64,000 nucleotides of DNA from Tectiglobus sp965223355 (GTDB lineage Bacteria > Pseudomonadota > Alphaproteobacteria > Rhizobiales > Hyphomicrobiaceae): contig CBDCWE010000003.1 of NCBI GenBank assembly GCA_965223355.1, forward strand, positions 4,464,001 to 4,528,000, written 5' to 3'. The position numbers were made by a program, and so were the translations under genes. The notes under the pieces are model-generated. The model saw only the letters and a program-made list of their open reading frames with translations. It did no database searches and was not told the origin of the DNA. Below, in pieces: positions 7,736 to 17,000 of this stretch (its first letter is position 1; each line of letters opens with the position of its first letter).

Positions 7736-9130
7736 CTAACCGGTTTGCCCGCCCGAGCGCTGCTCGGAACTCACGCCCAGTGCGCGCAGCTTGCGATGCA
7801 ACGCGGACCTTTCCATGCCAACGAATTCGGCGGTACGCGAGATATTTCCACCAAACCGGTTGATTTGCGAAAGCAGGTACTCGCGTTCGAAAATCTCCCG
7901 GGCCTCCCTCAGCGGCAGCGACATCAGCTGTTCCGCGCCGCTGTTGACGGGCAGCGGCACACCAGAGCCGATTTCATCCGGCAGCATCTCTGCGGTAATA
8001 GTTGCATCAGCACTGCCGCCCGCCAAGATCATCAGCCGTTCGATGTTGTTGCGCAACTCCCGCACATTGCCGGGCCAGTCATGGGCTTGCAGGACCGCGA
8101 TTGCATCTTCACCAATCTTGCGCAGGGCCAGCCCGGACGACTCGGCGATCTGCTGCACGAAGTGCTCGACCAACAACGGAATATCCTCGCGTCGCTCGGC
8201 CAGGGCCGGCACGCGCAGTGGCACCACATTCAGTCGATGATAAAGATCTTCCCGGAACGTGCCTTCGGCCATCGCACGCTCTAGCTCGCGCGCCGTTGAT
8301 GAAATGATCCGGACATCGACGGCCACCTTTTGCGTGCCACCGAGGCGCAGAAATTTCTGCTCGACCAGCACCCGCAGAATCTTGCCCTGGGTTTCCAGCG
8401 GCATATCCGCGACTTCGTCGATATAGAGCGTTCCACTATGCGCTTCTTCAAGGGCGCCGACCTTGCGCGGCCCCGCCGACGTCGCCTCGATGCCGAACAA
8501 CTCTTCTTCGACGCGTTCCGGCGCCATCGCCGCCGCATTCAACACCACGAACGGCCCATCCGATCGCGCCGAGTTGTCATGCAGGAAGCGTGCGACAAGT
8601 TCCTTGCCGCTGCCCGAACCGCCACGAATCAGGATCCGGCTGTTGGTTGGTGCGACCTTCTCGATCTGGCCGCGCAACTGATTGATCGCAGGTGAGCGGC
8701 CGATGATGTCACTGGCCTGCGGCGAGCGCTCCTTGAGCTGGCGCACCTCGCGGCGCAGGTTCGATGCTTCGAGTGCCCGCGTCGTGACCAGCAGCAGTCG
8801 ATCCGCCTTGAACGGCTTTTCGATGTAATCGTAGGCGCCGCGTTTGATGGCCGTCACCGCAGTTTCGATGTTGCCGTGCCCGGAAATGATCACAACTGGC
8901 AGATCGGGGTGAACCTTGCGAATGATCGACAACACTTCGAGGCCGTCGAGACGGCTGCCCTGCAGCCAGATATCAAGCACCACCAACTGCGGCTTGCGCG
9001 CTTCGATGGCAAGCAGCGCCTCATCGCTGTCGCGCGCCAGACGACAGGTGTGGCCTTCATCTTCCAAAATACCGGAAATCAATTCGCGAATATCGGTTTC
9101 ATCGTCGACGACCAGGATGTCAGATGCCAT
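7736..9130 (-). CDS. ntrX: Nitrogen response regulator NtrX
   Basis: 464 residues from the ATG with GAGGA upstream; a further nine in-frame codons upstream are unlikely to be used. Order: receiver domain (phospho-Asp in VVLDIWL), AAA+ domain with Walker A GGSGSGKE and Walker B LYIDEVADM, then a Fis-type HTH at the C-terminus. The GAFTGA loop that contacts sigma-54 is absent: the stretch reads FGIEATSAGPRKVGALEE. This fits NtrX proteins that do not act as classical sigma-54 activators. It follows its kinase ntrY with a 48-base gap. Confidence 0.95.
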   Translation of the reverse strand: MASDILVVDDETDIRELISGILEDEGHTCRLARDSDEALLAIEARKPQLVVLDIWLQGSRLDGLEVLSIIRKVHPDLPVVIISGHGNIETAVTAIKRGAYDYIEKPFKADRLLLVTTRALEASNLRREVRQLKERSPQASDIIGRSPAINQLRGQIEKVAPTNSRILIRGGSGSGKELVARFLHDNSARSDGPFVVLNAAAMAPERVEEELFGIEATSAGPRKVGALEEAHSGTLYIDEVADMPLETQGKILRVLVEQKFLRLGGTQKVAVDVRIISSTARELERAMAEGTFREDLYHRLNVVPLRVPALAERREDIPLLVEHFVQQIAESSGLALRKIGEDAIAVLQAHDWPGNVRELRNNIERLMILAGGSADATITAEMLPDEIGSGVPLPVNSGAEQLMSLPLREAREIFEREYLLSQINRFGGNISRTAEFVGMERSALHRKLRALGVSSEQRSGGQTG

Positions 9131-9178
9131 CGAAGGGTCCTCTCGTTTGGCTGGCAAATGGTTCTAGATTAAAGCTAT

Positions 9179-11560
9179 TCACTCGGAATGCTCCATGACT
9201 TTGGCGGCGGACAAATCGCCGGCCTGTTGATGTAACGGCAGCCTGACGCGCACCAGCGCGCCCCTTTCGGCCGGCTTCGGTGCGTCTTCGAGTTGCAGCG
9301 TGCCACCGTGCTGCTCGATAACCTTTTGCACGATTGCAAGACCGAGCCCGGTTCCTTTCGCCTTGGTCGTAACGTAGGGCTCAAGCAACCGCGCGCGGTG
9401 TTGTTTTGAGAGCCCCGTTCCATTGTCGATGACCTCGATGGTCGCCGACGTGCCGTCGCTTGTTATGCGAACGTCGACCCGACCGTGGAACTGACGCCCC
9501 TCTTCACATTGTTCAACCGCACCCTGAACCGCCTCGGCAGCGTTCTTCACGAGATTGGTCATCGCCTGAGAGATCAGCCGCCGGTCGAGCGATGCAACGA
9601 CCTCTTCATCGGGAAAGTCCATTGTGAACTTGATACCCGACGCCGCCATCTGAAACAGCACAACCGCGTCCTTCACTGCCGCGCGCAAATCCTGCACCTC
9701 CATTTGCGCCTTCGGCATGCGCGCAAACGAGGAGAACTCATCGACCATCCGGGAAACATCACCGACCTGGCGAATGATCGTCTCGGTACACCTGTCGAAA
9801 ATCTCGCGATCCTCGGTGATGACGCTGGCGTACTTGCGGCGGATCCGTTCGGCGGAAAGTTGTATCGGCGTCAGGGGGTTCTTGATCTCATGCGCAATCC
9901 GGCGCGCGACGTCGGCCCAGGCCGATGTGCGCTGGGCGCTGACCAGTTCGGTAATGTCATCGAAGGTCACGACCGCGCCGCCGGGGCTGTCGCCTTCCTC
10001 CTGCGTCAACCGCACCGCAAATGTGCGCTCTTCCTCATCGATCAGCAGCGTCACGTTTTTCTGCGGGCGTGAAGAACGGCTGGCGCTCTGCTCCAAACCG
10101 TGCACAGCTTCGGCAAGTTCCGGCACCGCATTGGCAAGAGACTGGCCGAGCAGTTGCGCGCCGTCCAACTGCAGCAGTTGTTCGGCTGATCGGTTGGCCA
10201 GCGTGATGTTACCGTCCTCATCCAAACCGAGCACACCGGCAGATACGCCCGACAGCACCGCTTCCATAAAGATCCGCCGGTCGATGAGCTGTTCGTTGGC
10301 CGCCACCAGCGCGTCGCGTTGCGCCTTTAACTCCGATGTCATGGTGTTGAACGTCATCGACAGCCGGCGCAAATCGCCCTCGCCGCGACGCTCGGGCACA
10401 TGCACGTCAAGCCGGCCCGTTGAGACTTTCTGGGCGGCCCCGATCAGGCGCTGAATGGGTGACACGAAGCGGCTCGCAAACCACAAGCCCGCCCAGATTG
10501 CCGCCAGCACAGATGTCAGCGAGATCATGAAATACATCAGCGCGTGGGCGACATGCAGCCCGCCACGCCGGCGCCGCAGGCGCTGATATTCAGCAACCCC
10601 GGCCTGCGTCCGTCGCAAATGGCGCATCACCGTCGGGCTCACCCCGCGGGCGACGAACAAATATGCGTCCGGACGCTTGTTCAATTTGGCAACCGCCGCG
10701 ACTCGATAGGCATCCGTCGGCTCCAACAACGGCACCCGCCCCCGGGCCGCCAGTTCAATGACCTTTTTCGGCGGCGGGCGATAGGGAATATTCTTGTTTT
10801 CGATGGCGGTCACCAACGGCTTGCCGGACCCGTCAATGACGTAGGCCACGGGCAGATCCCGCAGGCCCGCCTGAAAGAATACCCGATCGCGGAACTTGCC
10901 AGGATCATCGCCGTCGCGGGCGGCAGCGTCGTCGAGATCGCGCGCCATGTTGATCACGTCGGTGCGTATCACCTGGCCGTGCTCGGTCAGATAATCCTTG
11001 GTGATGTCGAGCGAGCTCTCGATGATCTGACGTGTGCGCACCGAAAACCAGCCATCCAGGGACCGTGAAAACGTCGTCGTCGCAGCGATCGCCAGGAGTA
11101 TCGCGGGAATTGCGGCGATGATGCTGAACAGTGCGACGATGCGCACATGCAGGCGCGCGCCCGGCACCCGCGCCCGCCAGCCCTTCAACAGGCCGTTGAT
11201 CGGCCAGGAAATCACGACAATCATGGCGATGATCATCGCAACATTGATAAACAGCGCCGTGAGCACAACGGAACTGCGCGGTACGATTGGCGTCAGCCCC
11301 GTCAGGATCAGATAGGTCGAAAGCCCGGAGATGACCGCCAACGTGACGACCACCAGGCCAATGCGAAACGCCGGACTGTCGGCCTCGGTCGGCGCGATAT
11401 CATCGCCATCCCGAAATGGCTGACCAACACCGTCGTTGGCACCGAGCCTGAGCCGATAAAGTCCGGACTTGTGCACACACCATTGCCAGCACGCAGCCCC
11501 ACGCCGCCGCGCTGCCGCCCAGATGACCCACAATGACTGCATGAAACGATCGATCTTCAT
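9179..11560 (-). CDS. ntrY: Sensor histidine kinase NtrY
   Basis: 793 residues. Several N-terminal transmembrane helices (around residues 75-100, 105-130 and 155-185), a periplasmic section, another helix near 345-365, HAMP, PAS, HisKA with H-box HEIKNPLTPIQLSAERI, and HATPase with DNGTGL and GTGLGLAIV. It senses an unidentified membrane or redox cue and phosphorylates NtrX. It lies between ntrC and ntrX in the conserved order. Confidence 0.95.
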   Translation of the reverse strand: MKIDRFMQSLWVIWAAARRRGAACWQWCVHKSGLYRLRLGANDGVGQPFRDGDDIAPTEADSPAFRIGLVVVTLAVISGLSTYLILTGLTPIVPRSSVVLTALFINVAMIIAMIVVISWPINGLLKGWRARVPGARLHVRIVALFSIIAAIPAILLAIAATTTFSRSLDGWFSVRTRQIIESSLDITKDYLTEHGQVIRTDVINMARDLDDAAARDGDDPGKFRDRVFFQAGLRDLPVAYVIDGSGKPLVTAIENKNIPYRPPPKKVIELAARGRVPLLEPTDAYRVAAVAKLNKRPDAYLFVARGVSPTVMRHLRRTQAGVAEYQRLRRRRGGLHVAHALMYFMISLTSVLAAIWAGLWFASRFVSPIQRLIGAAQKVSTGRLDVHVPERRGEGDLRRLSMTFNTMTSELKAQRDALVAANEQLIDRRIFMEAVLSGVSAGVLGLDEDGNITLANRSAEQLLQLDGAQLLGQSLANAVPELAEAVHGLEQSASRSSRPQKNVTLLIDEEERTFAVRLTQEEGDSPGGAVVTFDDITELVSAQRTSAWADVARRIAHEIKNPLTPIQLSAERIRRKYASVITEDREIFDRCTETIIRQVGDVSRMVDEFSSFARMPKAQMEVQDLRAAVKDAVVLFQMAASGIKFTMDFPDEEVVASLDRRLISQAMTNLVKNAAEAVQGAVEQCEEGRQFHGRVDVRITSDGTSATIEVIDNGTGLSKQHRARLLEPYVTTKAKGTGLGLAIVQKVIEQHGGTLQLEDAPKPAERGALVRVRLPLHQQAGDLSAAKVMEHSE

Positions 11561-11702
11561 TCGGATATGCCTGTTACACGTCGTTAAACGGTCACACTGA
11601 GGCGGAACGGTGACGTCTGCGCGAGCAACTCACATCTTCATGTGATATTTTTACGACCGGATGTGATGTGCTCGCTACCAGGCGTTGCAATGCCGGGCAC
11701 CT

Positions 11703-13154
11703 TCACGCCAAGGGTGGCGATTTAACCACCTGGATACGTAACGTGCGAATGCGACTTCGCAGCGTATTGCGGTTGAGGCCGAGCAGCTCGGCCGCCTTGA
11801 TCTGGTTGCCTCGCGTCGCAGCCAGGGCGGCCGTGATCAACGGCAGCTCCACGTCCCGAATGATCCGGTCGTAGAGCCCGCCGGGCGGCAGCTGATCGCC
11901 ATATTGGGCGAAGTAGTGCGCCAGATAGCGCTCGACCATCTCACCCAGTTCGAGCGCTTCCGGTGCGGCTTTGAACGCGTCATCATCGCTCGATGTTTCG
12001 GTCAGTTCGCCCTCGATTACCGCCGCGCCGATCCGCTCCTGCGGGTAAATCGCGACGATCCGGCGCACGAGGTTTTCCAACTCCCGAACATTGCCGGGCC
12101 ACAGGTGTTGCTTGAGCCGATCAAGTGCGGCCGTCTCAAACACCCGCTCTCCGAGACCGTCGCGGGCGGCAGCGCGCAGAAAGTGGCGGACGAGATCACC
12201 AATGTCGTCGGCCCGTTCGCGCAGCGACGGCAACCGCAATGGCACGACATTGAGCCGGTAGAACAGATCTTCGCGAAACAGGCCTTGCTGGATCTGGCTC
12301 TTCAGTTCGCGGTGGGTTGCCGCCACGATGCGAACGTTGGTTTTGATCGGCGTGCGCCCACCGACCGTGGTATATTCGCCTTCCTGCAGCACACGAAGCA
12401 AGCGGGTTTGCGCCTCCATCGGCATATCGCCAATTTCGTCGAGAAACAACGTGCCGCCTTCGGCCTGCTCGAAACGTCCGGCCAGGCGCGCCTGTGCGCC
12501 CGTGAACGCGCCCTTTTCGTGGCCGAACAGTTCACTCTCGATCAATTCGCGCGGAATCGCCGCCATATTGACTGCCACGAACGGCCCGTCACGGCGCTTG
12601 CCATGATCGTGCAGAACCCGGGCCACCAGCTCCTTGCCTGTGCCGGACTCACCGCTGATCATAATCGTCAGGTCGGTTTGAATGAGACGCGCTAGAACCC
12701 GGTAGATCTCCTGCATTGCCGGCGAGCGGCCAATGAGCGGCAAATCCTCGCCGTCGACGTCTTGGCCACGGGCCGCCCGCGGGCGTTTGGGCTCGGCCAT
12801 GGCGCGGGCGACGACGGCGACCAGTTCGTTCAAGTCAAACGGCTTGGGCAGATATTCGAACGCGCCCCGTTCAGCCGCCGTCAGCGCGGTCATGAGCGTG
12901 TTTTGTGCACTCATGACGATCACCGGCAAATCCGGTCGGATGCGCGCAATCCGCGGCAACAGTTCAAACGCGTTCTCATCCGGCATCACCACGTCGGTGA
13001 CGACAACATCACCTTCGCCGTGCTGCACCCATCGCCACAGCGTCGCCGCGTTGCTGGTGGTGCGCGGGATGTAACCGGCGCGTGCCAGCGCCTGGTTCAA
13101 TACGGTTCGAATCGCACTGTCATCATCTGCAACCAATACGGTCCCCTTGGCCAT
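11703..13154 (-). CDS. ntrC: Nitrogen regulator NtrC (sigma-54 activator)
   Basis: 483 residues. Receiver domain (VVTDVVMPDENAF), sigma-54 AAA+ domain with Walker A GESGTGKE, an intact GAFTGA loop (HEKGAFTGAQARLAG) and Walker B LFLDEIGDMP, then a C-terminal Fis HTH (IKAAELLGLNRNTLRSRI). Phosphorylated by NtrB, it activates sigma-54 promoters of nitrogen assimilation genes. The ntrB-ntrC gap is 284 bases and holds a full MITE-1 copy, far wider than the usual short spacer. Confidence 0.96.
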   Translation of the reverse strand: MAKGTVLVADDDSAIRTVLNQALARAGYIPRTTSNAATLWRWVQHGEGDVVVTDVVMPDENAFELLPRIARIRPDLPVIVMSAQNTLMTALTAAERGAFEYLPKPFDLNELVAVVARAMAEPKRPRAARGQDVDGEDLPLIGRSPAMQEIYRVLARLIQTDLTIMISGESGTGKELVARVLHDHGKRRDGPFVAVNMAAIPRELIESELFGHEKGAFTGAQARLAGRFEQAEGGTLFLDEIGDMPMEAQTRLLRVLQEGEYTTVGGRTPIKTNVRIVAATHRELKSQIQQGLFREDLFYRLNVVPLRLPSLRERADDIGDLVRHFLRAAARDGLGERVFETAALDRLKQHLWPGNVRELENLVRRIVAIYPQERIGAAVIEGELTETSSDDDAFKAAPEALELGEMVERYLAHYFAQYGDQLPPGGLYDRIIRDVELPLITAALAATRGNQIKAAELLGLNRNTLRSRIRTLRIQVVKSPPLA

Positions 13155-13246
13155 GCAATTCCTCCGCGCTTGGTTTCACCCGCTATTCGTGTTCTGAACC
13201 AGGAGTACGCACGCTGCATCGCGACGTCCGAGTGTCCTCTATCGCC

Positions 13247-13380
13247 TAGATCATCGTGCTTTAAGTTGGAACCGCTATTGCGGTTCCAACTTAAAGCACG
13301 ATGATCTCCACTTTAGAGGCGAGCAACTTTCTGCCTTTATTCGGGATCGTTCCGATTCCGAATAAAGGCAGGTTGCTCTA
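13247..13380 (+). repeat. MITE-1 copy 2 (full length, 134 bp) between ntrB and ntrC
   Basis: TA-bounded double hairpin with arms as in copy 1. The linker reads CTCCACTTTAGAGGCGAGCAACTT, split here as CTCCACTTTAGAGG then CGAGCAACTT. It lies within the ntrBC unit, where its two long stems could block or process read-through transcripts. Confidence 0.95.
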
Positions 13381-13438
13381 ACATGGCGCATCGAAGGCGC
13401 GGTGATTGAGACCACGAGTTGATCGTCCGATAAGCCTT

Positions 13439-14611
13439 TCAACCTGAGCTCGAACCATCGCCCGCCCGGCCCGCGGCGGACGTGATTGCGTGCTGCGCTG
13501 CGCCTTCATGCAACGGCAACAACACGCGAAAGACCGTCTGTCCGCGCACCCGGTCGCATTCGATCGTGCCGCCGTGATCGCCGATGATCTTTGCAACCAG
13601 CGCCAGGCCGAGCCCGGCCCCCGCACGCTTCGACGACACGAACGGATCGAACAGATGTGCGCGCAGCGTGTCGGGAATGCCGGGACCGTTGTCGGCAATT
13701 TCGATCATCAACGGCAGCGCAACCCGCGCATCGGCGCCCGGCAGCGACAGGCGCACGCCCGGCCGAAACGCGGTTGTCAGCACGATCTTGCCGGTTTGGA
13801 TGCCGGCCTCCGAAATCGCCTCGCAGGCATTCTTGACCAGGTTGAGAATTGCCTGGATCAGCTTGTCGCGCATGCCGGGGACCGGCGGCAGTGAGGGATC
13901 ATATTCGGAAACGAACGCGATGCCGCGGCCAAAGCCGGCCCTGGCGACCTGCTTTACGTGGTCGAGCACGGTGTGAATATTGAGCGCTTCGTGCACGATC
14001 GGGCGTTCATCACCAAACACTTCCATGCGATCCAACAAGCCACGGATCCGGTCGGTTTCGGTGCAGATCAATTGCGTCAGCGCACGATCACTGTCGCCGA
14101 CCTGCGGTTCGAGCAGCTGCGCTGCACCGCGAATGCCGGACAACGGGTTCTTGATCTCGTGGGCCAGCACCGCCGCCATCCCCGACACCGACCGCGCGGT
14201 TGAACGATGAGTTAGCTGGCGTTCGATCATTTGCGCCATGCTGCGCTGCTGCAAAAGCACGAGCAGGTGTGCGCTGTCCTCGCTCAGCGCGCCGGCATAG
14301 ACGTCAACCAGATGGCTCGCCTGGGTTCGCGGCACGGTGATCTCGACGCCATATTCGTTGACGCTCGCGCCCGTCCGCCGCACTTGCTCGACCAGCGTCA
14401 GCAGTGGGCACCCGAAGGTCACCAGATCGCCAAAAACACCGCGTCGCAATACCGCCTGGCCGGCGCCAAAGAACAGCTCCGCCGGCGGGTTGACATAGTC
14501 GACCTCATCGTCGTCGCCGAGCACCAGCAAAGGATGCGGCACGGCCTCGAGAACCTGGCGATGGCTGATATCGTGCCGCCGCTGGTTGCGCGCCGCCGTT
14601 GCCGTGGTCAT
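13439..14611 (-). CDS. ntrB: Nitrogen sensor kinase/phosphatase NtrB
   Basis: 390 residues: N-terminal PAS domain (about 15-125), HisKA with H-box LAHEIKNPLSGIRGAAQLLE, and HATPase with N-box LVKNACEA, G1 DNGPGIP and G2 GAGLGLALV. This soluble kinase, regulated by PII, phosphorylates or dephosphorylates NtrC. The ATG overlaps the dusB TGA as ATGA, which implies translational coupling to dusB. Confidence 0.95.
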   Translation of the reverse strand: MTTATAARNQRRHDISHRQVLEAVPHPLLVLGDDDEVDYVNPPAELFFGAGQAVLRRGVFGDLVTFGCPLLTLVEQVRRTGASVNEYGVEITVPRTQASHLVDVYAGALSEDSAHLLVLLQQRSMAQMIERQLTHRSTARSVSGMAAVLAHEIKNPLSGIRGAAQLLEPQVGDSDRALTQLICTETDRIRGLLDRMEVFGDERPIVHEALNIHTVLDHVKQVARAGFGRGIAFVSEYDPSLPPVPGMRDKLIQAILNLVKNACEAISEAGIQTGKIVLTTAFRPGVRLSLPGADARVALPLMIEIADNGPGIPDTLRAHLFDPFVSSKRAGAGLGLALVAKIIGDHGGTIECDRVRGQTVFRVLLPLHEGAAQHAITSAAGRAGDGSSSG

Positions 14612-15654
14612 GGCGCCACCTCGGCCGCCGGAACCTCAACCGCCCGGAAATAGTCCCGCAGCCCGGCGAGGACGCGGTCGGCGCGCTCGTCCGTGCACAG
14701 GCGCCGTCGCCACCACTTGAGCTTGGCATGGTCCCGCGTGCCCTGCGCCAGATACCATCCGACATGCTTGCGCGCATTGCGCAGTCCCCGCGCGGTGCCG
14801 TAGTGGGACAGCATCATCTCGACATGTTCGATCGCGATGGCCGCGATCGCGGCCGGGCTCGGCCGGCCCCGATCACGGCCCGTTTGCCAGCGTTCGGCCA
14901 ACCGACCCGGCAACCAAGGTGCCCCGTAGGCACCGCGCCCGATCATGACCCCGTCACATCCCGATAACGCCAAAGCCTTCACCATGTCTTCGAAACTGGC
15001 GATATCACCGTTGACGATGACCGGGATCGAGACCGCATCCTTGACCGCGCGCACGGCCGCCCAATCCGCAGCACCTTTGAAGAACTGGCAGCGGGTGCGG
15101 CCATGGACCGTGACCATGGCAATGCCGGCATCCGCGGCCAGCCGCGCCAACTGCGGTGCGTTCTGTGAGGCGCGGTCCCATCCCAACCGCATCTTGAGCG
15201 TCACGGGCACGCTGACCGCATCAATCACGGCTTCGATCAGGGACAAGGCGAACGCCGGATCCCGCATCAAGGCACTGCCGGATTGCTTGCCGGTGACCTC
15301 CTTGGCCGGGCAGCCCATATTGATGTCGATGACCGCCGCGCCGAGATCCTCAGACCGGCGCGCTGCCTCCGCCATCCAGTAGGGATCGCAACCGGCAAGT
15401 TGGATCACCAACGGCTGCAACCCACGGCCTTCGGCGCGACGCCTGATATCGCTGCGCCGGTCCTTGACCAGTTCGCCACTGGCAATCATCTCGGAGACGA
15501 CCAGGCCGGCGCCGAGGCGATGCGCCAGGCTGCGAAACGGCAGGTCGGTCACACCCGACATCGGGGCCAGCACCACCGGCGCGTCGATTCTCAAATCGCC
15601 GATTATCAACGGCGCTGGCCGGCTCAGATTAGTTTGTGCGCAGATATTAGTCAT
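14608..15654 (-). CDS. dusB: tRNA-dihydrouridine synthase (DusB/NifR3 type)
   Basis: 348 residues from the ATG at 15654. An open frame continues upstream, but the family fold starts here (IGDLRIDAPVVLAPMSGVTD). The active-site Cys lies in INMGCPAKEV, followed by KQSGSALM and FMN-phosphate contacts VHGRTR and NGDI. It reduces uridine in tRNA using FMN and NADPH. It is the first gene of the nifR3-ntrBC-ntrYX block. A 9-bp inverted repeat (15688-15696 and 15715-15723) lies in the upstream region shared with ispDF. Confidence 0.94.
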   Translation of the reverse strand: MTNICAQTNLSRPAPLIIGDLRIDAPVVLAPMSGVTDLPFRSLAHRLGAGLVVSEMIASGELVKDRRSDIRRRAEGRGLQPLVIQLAGCDPYWMAEAARRSEDLGAAVIDINMGCPAKEVTGKQSGSALMRDPAFALSLIEAVIDAVSVPVTLKMRLGWDRASQNAPQLARLAADAGIAMVTVHGRTRCQFFKGAADWAAVRAVKDAVSIPVIVNGDIASFEDMVKALALSGCDGVMIGRGAYGAPWLPGRLAERWQTGRDRGRPSPAAIAAIAIEHVEMMLSHYGTARGLRNARKHVGWYLAQGTRDHAKLKWWRRRLCTDERADRVLAGLRDYFRAVEVPAAEVAP

Positions 15655-15808
15655 TTTGCCGTATTGCCTAATTGATAATCGCAAATACCGCATTGCCTGG
15701 TCCGGGGCAAGTGTGCAATGCGGACACCCAGGTCCGCTTGGCTGGGCGCGCGATATCAGCGATGATCGGCGCCGCCCAGCCAACTGAGAACCAAATGAGC
15801 ATTCGGTC

Positions 15809-16981
15809 TTGAAAAGCGTCGCACTGATCGTTGCCGCCGGCCGCGGCACCCGCGCCAGCGCCCACGCCAACCGGCCCAAACAGTACGTGAGGCTGGCCGG
15901 GCAAAGCCTGCTCGCCCATACGCTGGGCGTGTTTGCCGCGCATCCTGCAATCGACGGCATCAAGGTCGTCATCCATCCCGACGATGTCGAGCGCTATGCG
16001 CAATGCAGCGCCGGTTTCGGCCAGCAGCTGTTGCCGCCCGTCTTTGGTGGCAATACCCGGCAGGGTTCGGTCCGCCGCGGCCTCGACGCCCTCGCTGCGA
16101 TTGCGCCCGACTATGTCCTGATCCACGACGCCGCTCGCCCGTTTGTATCGCCCGCGACCATCACCAACGTGCTCGATGCCTTGACCACGGCCGAAGGTGC
16201 GATCGCAGCCCATCCGTTGTCGGACACCATAAAGCGCGAGAGCTGTGAGAACGCCGGCCACATCGCCGCGACCCTCGAGCGCACCGGATTGTGGCGGGCC
16301 GCAACCCCGCAGGGGTTCAGGTTCGATACGATCCGGCGCGCCCACACCTTGCTGGCAAGTGATCCATCTGTGTTCACTGACGATGCCGCGATTGCCGAGC
16401 GCGCCGGTATCAATGTTGCGTTGGTGATGAGCAATCCGGACAACTTCAAAATCACGACGGCGGGAGATTTCACCTTGGCCGAACGATATTTGACACCGCC
16501 GGCAGCCGACGTGCGCACCGGCCAGGGTTTCGATGTTCACCGGTTTTGTGATGGCGACCATGTGTGGCTTGGCGGCATCAAGATCGCCCACACGCAGTCG
16601 CTGATGGGCCATTCCGATGCCGACGTCGCACTGCATGCCCTGACCGATGCCGTTCTCGGTGCGATCGGCGCCGGCGATATTGGCCAGCACTTTCCACCAA
16701 GCGACCCGCAATGGCGCGGCGCCGCCTCTGACATCTTTCTTGCCGACGCCGCCCAACGCGTGTCACGGCGCGGCGCGCGCATCACCAACGTTGATCTCAC
16801 CATCATCTGCGAAACACCGAAAATCGACCCCCACCGCGATGCCATACGCGCCCGTCTGTCGGCGATCCTCGAACTCGCCCCAGAGCGCATCAACATCAAG
16901 GCAACGACGACCGAAACGCTGGGTTTTACAGGTCGCCGCGAGGGTATTGCAGCACTGGCGACGGCAACCGTCGTGTTGTAG
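15809..16981 (+). CDS. ispDF: Bifunctional MEP-pathway enzyme IspD-IspF
   Basis: 390 residues from a TTG start; the nearby ATG at 15795 is out of frame. The IspD half (about 1-225) has the nucleotide-binding VALIVAAGRGTR and NRPKQYVRL. The IspF half (about 230-390) begins RTGQGFDVHRF and has the metal and substrate motifs GHSDADVALHALTDA and GDIGQHFPP. It makes CDP-methylerythritol and cyclises the 2-phosphate to MEcPP. The middle enzyme IspE is not in this window. Fusion of the two non-consecutive steps is typical of Alphaproteobacteria. Confidence 0.95.
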   Translation: MKSVALIVAAGRGTRASAHANRPKQYVRLAGQSLLAHTLGVFAAHPAIDGIKVVIHPDDVERYAQCSAGFGQQLLPPVFGGNTRQGSVRRGLDALAAIAPDYVLIHDAARPFVSPATITNVLDALTTAEGAIAAHPLSDTIKRESCENAGHIAATLERTGLWRAATPQGFRFDTIRRAHTLLASDPSVFTDDAAIAERAGINVALVMSNPDNFKITTAGDFTLAERYLTPPAADVRTGQGFDVHRFCDGDHVWLGGIKIAHTQSLMGHSDADVALHALTDAVLGAIGAGDIGQHFPPSDPQWRGAASDIFLADAAQRVSRRGARITNVDLTIICETPKIDPHRDAIRARLSAILELAPERINIKATTTETLGFTGRREGIAALATATVVL

Positions 16982-17000
16982 TGCCCACAAAAATCCCTAT

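Noticed and set aside
15655..15808. A sigma-54 promoter or riboswitch before dusB or ispDF
   Set aside because: Only a 9-bp inverted repeat was seen; no GG-N10-GC pair with correct spacing and no riboswitch core was recognisable.
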